Positions 32,690 to 44,400 of a DNA stretch of 64,000 nt are shown here, piece by piece. Source of the DNA: Anisus vortex. Taxonomy: Eukaryota; Mollusca; Gastropoda; Planorbidae. The translations under genes and the position numbers were made by a program. The stretch covers positions 32,936,882 through 33,000,881 of the forward strand of contig OX421507.1 in NCBI GenBank assembly GCA_949126835.1, read 5' to 3'. The notes beneath the pieces were generated by a model that was given only the letters and a program-made list of their open reading frames with translations, was not told where the DNA came from and did no database searches. How positions within the stretch are numbered: position 1 is the first letter of the stretch; every line of letters starts with the position of its first letter.

Positions 32690-33110
32690 CTGTATAGAAA
32701 GAGTTTTAATGAAAGAAAGTTGTCCACTAAAACAACACAGTGCTTTATTTAATAAAAAATAATTTCACATCATACTAGTACTAGTCCTTATTTAGGTTAG
32801 TGAAGCAGTGTTCTTTGTTAACTAGGAGATGTGTAGCTGCTTTATATTTCTACCAACTTTTGTCAGGTACCCATCACCGCTGTACAGACTGCAGGTACCC
32901 ATCACAGCTGTACAGACTGCAGGTACCCATCACAGCTGTACAGACTGACGAAACCCACTGGTTGCTGTTTAAATAAATCTTGAATGTTTTAACATGGTTC
33001 TTAAACTAAAGTCATTTCAAAATTGCCAAAACTGAACCAGATATTCACACACCAATATATGTAATAGAACTGGAACTATGTGTAAAGTCTCTTATTGTTT
33101 GCTGGTAGAG
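32690..33110. repeat. Intergenic with a 28-bp repeat, about 3 copies
   Basis: At about 32867-32947 the unit CAGGTACCCATCACAGCTGT plus ACAGACTG is repeated nearly three times. The remainder shows no recognisable feature. Confidence 0.8.
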
Positions 33111-33540
33111 AGTATGCACTTCTGTACCCATGGACCTCAAAGCTGTTAAAGTGTGTAAACCATACGCTCCCATTAGAGTACACCAGTGGGGGACAGCCCC
33201 TGTTGCACATCTAAGATTTCAGTGAACATGTGACAGTCTCAGAGACTTGGTGGGAGGAAGAAATGTGCGCAACTGCCCATATCGCCAAGCCAAGTGCCTG
33301 GATGTCCAGGTCTATAGTATACCTTGTGGGAAGGAATACAAGCGAGCCAAGTTAGTGATCTGGGGAAATAACCCAGGAGTGGAGAAGCAATGCATTTGAC
33401 TGTGGATACTGTACCCTTTGTTATGCTGTATGCCGATAGGGTGGCTAGTCTTGGAAAATATGTTGGTGTGCCCCTTGCCCCATCCCGTTTCACGTAAACC
33501 CCCCCCCCCCTCCCCCCCGGACAAAAGAAACAGAAAGCTC
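33111..33540. other. GC-richer block of unknown nature
   Basis: Noticeably richer in G+C than its surroundings and ending in a poly-C tract (33499-33518). A 182-codon frame on the - strand (33239-33787) covers it but includes AT-rich flank and has no domain. It shows none of the ABC motifs expected for the missing NBD2. It may be an unidentified repeat. Confidence 0.3.
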
Positions 33541-35335
33541 GTCTGTTATTTTGTAGATGCATAAGAGTGGTAAAGTTTGTGAGTAAAATCAAACATTTAT
33601 TTTTTATGGATTCTTTATTCTTTATTATTTGTTGAAACAACTCGTGTAATAATTTCAGACAAAAAATCCATATATATATATATAAACCTTTTTTTAACTT
33701 TGTATCAAACAAAATTATTTTTTTCACACTGCTTTGTCTACTAGAGGGAAATTTACGAACTTGTCCAAACTTTTGGTCAGCTTTCATTAACGTTCACCAC
33801 ATGTATGAGCCCTATTTAACTATGGTAAAATCTCACATAGCCTATAAGCCACATGTTTTTAACCAAATTTTTAGGTTCGAGACAGATTCGGATATTAACT
33901 GAAATTGACATGTACGCTACCGTAAGCAATAGGCCTATCACTGAAAAGACTACACGTGTAAATAATGTAGATCTAAAAAAAAATTTAAATATAATCAATC
34001 GAATGTTATAATAAATATATTTTTATCCGTGTGTTTTTTTAAAAATAATTTAATTCAATAAAATAATGTCTAGGCCTATTTCAGACATTTTATATCAACA
34101 TACTGTAGATTAACGATTCCCAAATGTCTCTTATTGGTGACCACTCAAGCTTAACAAAGTTGGCGTGCGATTTCCGTCTAGGTTTGACATACGAGTGCAA
34201 AATTATGTTTTTTTGTTTAAATAAACATTCTCTTATATTTGTAAGTTTTAGGATTTTATTTTTAAAAATAATATCAACATTATCAATATTGTGTGTTTCT
34301 ATGCTTCTTGGCTGTAGTTAAGTCTACATCTACATTAATTTATTTTGTAGCTGTAACATTAAGACTAACGGATTTCTTGATCTTTGAATTCTTGATTTAA
34401 AAAGATTGTAAAGTCAGCAGACTTTATAACTTTCCTATTTGAATACTGAGCTTACAGGCTTAAAAATAAGTTAAATAATATATATTATATAGCTACTATT
34501 TGATCTTCTTTACGACAAATAGACCTAATGACTAATTCACGAAAAGCAACTGTGAAAAATAAAAATTTGGATCAAGAAATTATAAAGGTACACCAAACAG
34601 ATTTTTTCCGTGCGTCTTATACAAGTGAATTTTAATTTTCCTTGCATTTAGCCTTCCAATGTATCCCTGAGGCTTATACATAGGTGCAGCTTATACTTGA
34701 TATTTTACGGTAGTAATTTTAAAAACTGTACTGTACCAGTCATCCATTTATATTAATAAAAGAAAAAAAGTTGGCCGGCTGATAAGAAGATAACAATGCT
34801 TTATTCATTTACATACTTGACCTTATTTTTTTGTCAGATAAACTGTTTCTATTATGCACCATATTGGTAGTAAATATATATGTACACACACACAGACTAA
34901 AGGTTGAAGAATTGCAAGCTACGCTTTTATAGTTCAAACTATTTAATCTGATAGAGTTGATTGACAAGGGAAGAGTATAAATAGAACATGTCATCTGTTT
35001 TTACTGATAACAGTTTCATAATAACAATTCTCAATAAAATACTGTAAATGTGTGAAGAGGCTAAAGAATTTATATCAATGTGTAAATTTTGCTTTAAAAG
35101 AAGAAATTTCTTCAAAATTAAGATATTCAATAAATCTATATTACTGATCCAAATGAAATAAGTGTTCAGTTCCATAAAACAGTTTAAAATAAGCTAGAGG
35201 CTAGAGGTTTAGGACTTTAAAAAGTAAAGAATTCCTTAAAGAAAGCTCGGGTTTAGTGAATGGAACTCTGACTAATGACGAGTTTAAGGTGGGAAATCAC
35301 TGACCTAAATCCAATAAAATAACATGTTTACTTGC
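33541..35335. other. 3' side of the ABCB gene: intron or 3'UTR
   Basis: No ABC-domain exon is recognisable. If exon 21 is read through its donor, a - strand stop follows after about 10 codons (near 35305). An AATAAA on the - strand (complement of 34800-34805) lies about 500 bp further on, so an intronically polyadenylated transcript could end here. Confidence 0.35.
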
Positions 35336-35476
35336 CTGAACACCAGATATGGGTCCATACCATCATGGGCCACAAGCCATGCCCCAAATCTGAATGCGCC
35401 AGCATATATGAAGAAGATGATTCCTTGTGAGAAGGCATATGATAAACCATAGATGTGAGCTTGTTTGATGTTCTCA
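35336..35476 (-). CDS. ABCB exon 21, last exon recognised (TM11), with a GC donor
   Basis: Encodes [20 protein letters not shown], then [20 protein letters not shown] and LVF plus AG. Alignment by eye to the family predicts the exon ends at AG|gcaagt, a GC-AG type donor, in phase 2. A GT donor (CAA|gtaaac) 5 bp downstream would add one residue and shift the phase to 0. Confidence 0.9.
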
Positions 35477-38400
35477 CTAGAGAAACATAGAATGGTAATA
35501 GTCAATATCAAACAAATAAAAGATTGCAATGATTTCAATTCAAATGAAGTAAAAATAGAAAACTTTTTACAAGTATTGTTTTTTTAAAAGAATATCAGCA
35601 AATGCAATCAATTATAGATCTAAATATGCAAAGAATGAGATTTAAAATACTTTGAAAGTTGAGGTAAGCTTAGTGACTCTAAATTACCGCTAATAAAATA
35701 GTATGGCTAATATAAACATTTTCTATTATTGTACCAAATTCTGAACTGCCAGGAATCTATAAATGTGAAGCAGTTTAAGATTGCTTGATGTGTAAATGTT
35801 GACATAATATAGAATAGGAAGGATGTAGATATGAGTTGGATAATTTGTCTAGCAATGGAATTATTTCAATTTCTAGCCCCCTAATTACAGATTTCAGTGT
35901 TCAACAAATACTTGATCTTTTAGCCTAATTGTTTTACTGAAACTATGAATACTCAAAAGTTATAATTCTTATTATAAGAATTTAATCTTATAGCTTTTAC
36001 AGTATAGAGATTTAAGCAAGTAATGTCTATAAATGAATAATTTAATTTATCAAGTAGAGTCTACAACTATGTAAACTGCTTTAAAACAAGTATAAAATAT
36101 AAATGAAATTAATTCCCTTTAAAGTAGCCATTATAGAAAAATCTATTTTGTCAGTGAAAGACCTATTATGAATGAGTTATATGTATATAGCATTAAAGTG
36201 GTTTGAATGGGAAAACAGCTGTAGCCTATGTGTGTAATGAAATTTATAAAAAAAAGAACCATATGTAGCAATAAAACACTTACTGATGTGGTTTGACCAA
36301 TTGTTCACTGTATTGATCATAAAAATATTTTTCTCTTGTTAAAGATTGTACAGTTCTTATATTCTCAACACATTCACTAGCTGTCTGTAAAGAAACAAAG
36401 AATTATACCACATTATAAAGTTTGACTTGGAAAAAATATTGTTAATATGTTTTTCTTCTTCCAGATTGTACTTTGAGCAAGGAATGGATTGCCCAGACCA
36501 GTCAACAACTTAACAATATTAAACTCTTAACACTATGCAATACTAGGATCAAACCATTGATACACCTGTGCATGAGATGTAAAATAATCGTATTTATAAA
36601 ATAATGTCTGTAAATTATAGAGCCTACTGTAAATACAAGGGGGCACAAAGGTCATGCAGCAGCGCATTCAGCTGGTGTACCGAAGGTCCAGGGTTCGAAT
36701 CCTGGTGCAGGCTAGGATTTTTTCCAGGTCCGGAGGGTGTCCCTGAGTCTAGGCAGCTATGATTGCTACCTGACCTTAGGCTGTGCATAGTGCTGGCCAC
36801 ACAATCACCTAGTATGGGGTGGCCACGTAAACTGGTGAACTCTGCTTCACAAGATCTATGGATCTATTTGGTGGACGGGAACTTTACTTTGTTTTTTATA
36901 CTGTAAATCCATTATTTTAAATTAGGAAGACCAAAATCTTAGAAAAGAGATAAAAATAAAACTTTCTTATTCCAACATTTATTGTGACTAAACTTTCTTA
37001 TTCCAGCATTTAGTGTGAGTAAACTTTCTTATTCCAACATTTACTGTGAGTAATTTATATAACAGTATCAGTTTTATGTAGGCCAGTGGCCTATAAAATT
37101 TATGCAATTTCCACTATTTATAACTTTTACACAAATGATATCATATAAATTGTTCAGTTATCAAATAGTAAAAAGTATTAAATGATATAGTTCTTATATT
37201 GGGAATTGTTTTATCATCATTTAACTCAGTTCAGTTTTTAATGCAATACTTAATGCAATACCTTTCCAGCATCTTCTAGAAGTTTTGAGTCTCTCTGTTG
37301 ATTTTTCTTTAACAATTTCATATTTAACATTCCTATAATAATAATGAGAAAAAACAACAACTGAAATGCCAGGCATCTTTAAATGTTTAGGAAATAAAGA
37401 TCTGACTCTAAGGTGTATAATGTGCAAAAGGTTAATATACAGTTTGAATGTTTAGAACTACATATATTTATGTTTGTTTTTTTCAAATATAGGTCCTACT
37501 GCTAGTGAAACAATCATTGTCTTCTAACTTCTAAATAAGTAAGACAATACCTATATAAAATAAACTTTTTACTAAACAGTTAATATTTTAGTTTTCTTTT
37601 GATTTGTCTTATTTCAAAGGACATGGTTTTTTTGGCTGGTTATTTTATAATAATAATAAACAATACTTAACATTGCATTATAGGTTATATATGTTATCTA
37701 TGTTATCTATGTTATCTATGTTATACATGTTATATATGTTATATATGTTATAAATATTATCTATGTTATATATGTTATACATGTTATATATGTTATATAC
37801 ATAATATTTCTCCCATTTGGAAATATTGTCTACCATATGTGGATGTACTTTAGATACATATAGTTTTTTTCCATTGTCCTATAAATTCTGGAATAAGCTT
37901 AATTTATTTTCCTTTCCAAAATGGTTCCCTTTAAACTGTATAAATCCATTAAGATTGTCGATGCTTATGCCAGAAGCCTTCCTTGTGGAGAATCTTGTTT
38001 TCAACAATTATAGTTTAGGTAAAGTGTGGTGTGGGCCACTATTTCTAAATTGATGGCCTAAATAAAAGACTTTACAGATATACTCTAGCTTGAAGGCTTA
38101 CTCTAGCTTAAAGGCATACTCTAGCTTAAAGGCATACTCTATCCTATGGAATTTCCTATAGCAACATGAATAAATCTCCAGTGTGATTTTGTTAGTTCAA
38201 ATACTTAAAAAGTGTCCAACCTGATACAGCTAAAATAGGGACACCTCCAAGAACTGCTAGTGCAAGTTTCCAGCCAAAGGCAAAAGCAATGCCAATACCA
38301 GCTCCCATGGAAGTGATGGACTGGACAATGGTGGCTAGTCGAATTCCTGTTGCCTGGAAGTATAATTCAACTATTCCATTAAAGTATATTTCAACTAGTC

Positions 38401-41400
38401 CATTAAAGAGATATGAGGGAATGCTTCAAGATTTAAAGAAAAAAGGTTAGAGATTAGGCTACTGTCAAGTAAATCCAAAATTGATGATGGCACTATTAAA
38501 AACAATGGAGAATACTAAAAGCACATTATGAAATAATACTAGGAAATTAACCTACAAAAAAAATTAAACCCTTTTACCAATTCAGAACATGTGTTGAACC
38601 ATTAATATTATAAAAATTCTCTCTATAAATATTGTAAAGCAGATTATGGCCCTTGCCAATCTCTAAGCCTGTTGTTCCCCTCATGTTATATTAGATGCCT
38701 CATAGAAAAATATTTTTATCTTTGTCTCAAAACATTTTATGTCAAGGTATGTAAAGCTTTAAAGTTCAATATAGTTTAAGTGATTAATAGTAACTGTGGC
38801 AATAATAATAATAATGGTAATTTATAAGGTGCTTCTATCCATGCTATTAAATTTAGCATGTTCAGTGCGCTCTTGGAGTAAATTGCTGTAGCACTTGTAT
38901 TGGCGTGTAAGGCATATAGCCACTAGCCAAAGAGAAAGGTCTTCACAGTGTCTGAGGTAAGCTGTTTCATATAGAAGGCGCCACAGATTCAAATGAGTGC
39001 TTCTTTTTGTCCAGCCACACTGGGAATTTTAAGGAGTGACTGTGATGATGAGCACAGTTCCCTAGATGGCTCATGCTTTGATATCAGTTTTGGATGGCAG
39101 GAAGGAGAAGAGTACATCCGTACAGAAAGGGACATAATTTTGTGATTTATTTGCTTTATCACCAAGAGCCAGTGGAGATTCCTTAGAATTGGAGAGATGT
39201 GATCCTGCCTCTTTACCCACAAAACAATGCATTCACAGCGCTCTGCACCCTCTTTAGTCTCTGCAGCTGATTCTAAGGCAAACCCCACAGGGAACTAACT
39301 GTTGCAGTAATCCAACCTTGACTGGATAAGAGAGACTGCTACGGTATTGGCTGTTATTTTATTGAGTTGGGGCCGCAACTGGCCCAGGGCATTTCATTGG
39401 CATTTCAAGGGTTCAAACATCTTTACCTCACTTATGTTCATTAACCTTTATAGTTTGGATTTAAATAGAACCTCTAGACCAAGAAAAAATCAGCAACTTA
39501 TAAGGATTTAATGGTGTAATCTTCAACAACTATCATTGTGGTTAATGTGTCATGATAGAATATGACTAGATAAGAAACTTAAACAACTACGACAAACCAC
39601 TATTTAGACTCTACCTAAGATTGCCTTTGCTAAAGCACACATATACATTTTAAAACATTACATTTTTATTATAAAAAACAAAAGGCAGTAACAGATTTAC
39701 TTGGATTAAGTATAACCTGGAGTGACGTTTTGTCGCATCCGTTTTGGGGCGACCGTTTTGGCGCGGGACGTTTTGGCGCGGGACGTTTTGGCGCGGGATT
39801 TTTTGGTGCGAGGAAATAATTGAGAAAACATTTTTTTTTGTTGTATAATATATGAAACTAATAAAAAAATAATAATAATTTAAAACGATGTAGGCCTACT
39901 TTAATGCATTTATAGGACTATTAAACTTTTACAACTTTTTTTTTTTATATATGCATAAAGACTTAAGTATCTATTTGTGGGCATAAAATGCTTATCTATT
40001 TATCTGTTTATGTATATGTCGTCTTAATAAGGAAGTTGTTTGTTGTTGTTTTTTTTTCAACCTCTAGAACGTTAGGCCTATATGCGAAAATTTCACATGT
40101 TAGTCTTTCAATAAAATTCTGATAACTACACATGTTCATGAAGTAACTCAGTGGCCACACCTTTCAAAAACTTGACTGTTGTAAAATAGTTGGGAGTGAT
40201 TAAAACCAGGGTCAATCGTAGACAAGATGGTCAGAGATTTAATGATAACAATGGATGTTTTAGAATACTGGCTGGGTAGTAAAAAGATAAAAAGAAACTT
40301 TTTTTTATTTGAAATGGTCATTGAGGAATGGTTATTGAGGAATGGTCATTGAGGAATGGTTATTGAGGAATGGTCATTGAGGAATGGTTATTGAGGAATG
40401 GTCATTGAGGAATGGTCATTGAGGAATGGTCATTGAGGAATGGTTATTGAGGAATGGTCATTGAGGAATGGTTATTGAGGAATGGTCATTGAGGAATGGT
40501 TATTGAGGAATGGTCATTGAGGAATGGTCATTGAGGAATGGTTATTGAGGAATGGTCATTGAGGAATGGTCATTGAGGAATGGTCATTGAGGAATGGTCA
40601 TTGAGGAATGGTCATTGAGGAATGGTCATTGAGGAATGGTCATTGAGGAATGGTCATTGAGGAATGGTCATTGAGGAATGGTCATTGAGGAATGGTCATT
40701 GAGGAATGGTCATTGAGGAATGGTCATTGAGGAATGGTCATTGAGGAATGGTCATTGAGGAATGGTCATTGAGGAATGGTCATTGAGGAATGGTCATTGA
40801 GGAATGGTCATTGAGGAATGGTCATTGAGGAATGGTCATTGAGGAATGGTCATTGAGGAATGGTCATTGAGGAATGGTCATCGCGTCCAGTCAACAACGT
40901 GAGTACTAATCAGATATTATTTGGTTGTGGTTATCTAGAGAGGCAAATAAGCATTTTCAGTTGTCATTATTTAATATTATTACATTATTTGTCATTATTT
41001 ACATTATTTATTATTCAATCAGTTTATAAAAAACTAAGTTATTAAAATTTAATACTCCAATATATACATGGTTTTAATATGTTTTTATTTCATATTTGTT
41101 TCATTTATTATACAAAAAAAGATTGTTTTCATCAAATAAAGTTATTAAGTTAATTTGATTAAATGATGTGATGTGTTTTTAGTCCATCGCGCCAAAACGT
41201 CCTGTGCCAAAACGTCCGTAGCGCCAAAACGGTCGCGCCAAAACGGCTGTGCCCAAACATCCTGCTTTGTAATGATTAAAGGGACACAACCTTCAAAAGG
41301 CTTCATGAACACAAAAAAACAACTATTGCTGCAATCTATTTTTTTTTACAATGCTTACATTCTTCACCATTGAGGCATCAGTGGCAAGTCTAGTGGTCAA

Positions 41401-44400
41401 TGCTCCAGTAGAATGTTTTGAATTGTCAAAGTACTCCACATCTTGTCTTAAAATATTCTGGAAAGTCATTTGGCGTAGTCTTTTAGTCAAACGTTCTCCA
41501 GAAAATCCAAAGGCAACATTCTAAAGATAGGAAATAAAATGTCAGTTTTCTAAATGGACTCAAATGAAGTTATAAAAAATCTGTTTGTGAAAAAGATAAA
41601 TACATTAAAATGTCTACAATAAAAAAAAGTTAAAATAAGTAAACAAAAATCTCATGAATGTAAAATATTCTCATGAATGAGTCTTGAATAATAAAAGTTT
41701 TGGTTCAAAAGCTTTTTGTATTGTTTTGTATATGAAGCAGATCTGAAACACACAAAGAATTTTGCCATCATTACAATAACCAGCTGTCTTTATTTTCTTT
41801 CATTGACTAATAAATTCAGGAACTCAGAAAAATGTACGATTTTGATCCTGGGACATGAATAATTCTACTCTGAGTGTCCTTGGGATTAAATTATATTTCT
41901 TGCGTAGGACGCAATAATCTTCTTTATAGAAGGAGCGTCTGTAATGTATGTAGATAAGAAAAATTTCACAATTTAAAAATTCAAGCTACACTTTTGGCCC
42001 ATATGTCTATCATGCTGGTTAAAACTAGAACTAAACATTTTTTACAAAATTTCTTTTATGTTCTTATAACATTTAGAAATAAAATCTTGTTTTAATACAG
42101 TTTTGCTAACCTGTGTAACATAGTTTCGCTAACCTGTGTAACATAGTTTCGCTAACCTGTGTAACATAGTTTCGCTAACCTGTGTAACATAGTTTCGCTA
42201 ACCTGTGTAACATAGTTTCGCTAACCTGTGTAACATAGTTTCGCTAACCTGTGTAACATAGTTTCGCTAACCTGTGTAACATAGTTTCGCTAACCTGTGT
42301 AACATAGTTTCGCTAACCTGTGTAACATAGTTTGCTAACCTGTGTAACATAGTTTCGCTAACCTGTGTAACATAGTTTCGCTAACCTGTGTAACATAGTT
42401 TGCTAACCTGTGTAACATAGTTTCGCTAACCTGTGTAACATAGTTTCGCTAACCTGTGTAACATAGTTTCGCTAACCTGTGTAACATAGTTTCGCTAACC
42501 TGTGTAACATAGTTTCGCTAACCTGTGTAACATAGTTTGCTAACCTGTGTAACATAGTTTCGCTAACCTGTGTAACATAGTTTGCTAACCTGTGTAACAT
42601 AGTTTCGCTAACCTGTGTAACATAGTTTCGCTAACCTGTGTAACATAGTTTCGCTAACCTGTGTAACATAGTTTCGCTAACCTGTGTAACATAGTTTCGC
42701 TAACCTGTGTAACATAGTTTTGCTAACCTGTGTAACATTTGCTATAAAAGTAAGACCTCCAAGACCTATAAACATCATGCTCCAAAAAAGACCTTGATCC
42801 AGCAACTCCTGCCCAGTTTTTCCAAAAGTCTAAAAAAATAAATGCAAAGAAAGAAAATAATATACCATAATTATGTTAACAATAAAATAGCTAAAAATGT
42901 AGATTTAAAAAAATGTGTTTTTCTTTGTACAAGAGACTGTTTATACCAAAGAAAATTAATAATATTGATTCAAATATAGAAAACGTTTTTTGTTTTATTT
43001 TTTAAAAACTCTTTATAACATAAAGTTACCAGAAGTTATTTAGAAGTTATCTTAAACTGGCTTTTTAGCCAAATAATTTGTTACATAAATCTGCCAGATG
43101 TTTAAGAAATTGTGAAGCATAAGATAATTCTTCCTAAAGAGCAACTTTATTTAACTTACAGTAATTATTTCACTGAAGAAAACTGCATACACTGGGAAAA
43201 CAAGACCATTAACAATAGCACCTATGCAGCCAAACAGAATAAATGGCCATTCCTTCAGATTTGATTTGAACATGCGTAAAAATCCTGGCTTTAATACATC
43301 CTTTAAGAAAAAAAAAATTGTTAAAGGAATAAAAAAAACAAAGAAAGAATAAAGTTACACCATTGGCAAAATTGTGGCCAACCATTAAAGCATTGGATTC
43401 TTAATTAATAGATTCCAATATCTAATCTTGGTCAGGAGAACAGTGTGTCTGTTAAGTAAGTAACAAACCCATCGGACCGAAATGATCCAAAGGTCAGGCA
43501 ATGCAGTGTTCACCAGTTTCTGTGGCCACGGTATACTAGCAGGTGATTGTGTGGCCAGCACTATGTACAGCTGCTTTTACTTTACCCCAACTAAGGTCAG
43601 GTACCCATCAGAACTGGGTGGATCCAGGGACACACTCCAGACCCGGGAAAAAATCCTAGCCTACACTAGGTTTGGACCCTACGACCCTTCTGTACGCCAG
43701 CCCTTTGCGCTTCCGCAAGGCTACCATGCTCCCATATAAACTCAACTCTAAATTGCACAAGTTCGGACAAGTAAAATCAAACAACTCTTAAAAACCAAGT
43801 ACCGGTATTTAGGATAAGTCTTTTGTATGCATTTTTTTTTCAAAATTGTTTTAATTTAACCAAAATTAATTTGTTTATTATTTCCCTACGAATAACAGGA
43901 AATGAAAAAATGAAACAAGGCAAGCTAAAACAACATATTTAACATTTTAATAAAATCTAATCAAGGCTTTTTACAAGACCTTCGATGAAATTTTTTTAAA
44001 TTCTTAAATGTAAGGCATTTCTACGCCATCTCAGTATTTTCAATGCAATAGTCTTAATTTAGGATTATCCTCTTCTCTAGACCCTGAGATCATTTTAAAT
44101 AAACAATGTCACTCCCCTGTCCATTTAATACTTTTGTATATTTAAGCCTATAATGTAAACAATAATGTAATAATGTAAACAATACCATTTCTTACTTCTT
44201 TGACCAAAACAATAAAAATGATTGATTTGTAGGCATTTCACTTGTTTTTTTTAAAAAGTTGATTCATAACCATGTAAGTAAAAAAAACAACCTTGTAATG
44301 AAATCCATATGACGATTAAATAATATAAGGTAAAAATCAAACAAAACTCATTTAGCCTTTATAAAATGAATTTGTTACTAATGTAATCGGCACAACAAAC

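Noticed and set aside
33239..33787. 182-codon - strand frame as a real gene or the missing NBD2
   Set aside because: No Walker, signature or H-loop motifs. Composition shifts abruptly inside it and it contains poly-G-derived Gly runs.
36640..36715. tRNA gene
   Set aside because: A B-box is present, but no acceptor-stem complementarity closes the molecule and a SINE body follows. It is the tRNA-like head of a SINE.
37221..37427. 68-codon - strand frame over ABCB exon 19
   Set aside because: It is in the wrong frame. Splicing 37332-37262 gives the family-consistent reading instead.
42100..42738. CRISPR-like direct repeats
   Set aside because: Units are contiguous without unique spacers, and the genome is eukaryotic. 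The same applies to all other arrays here.
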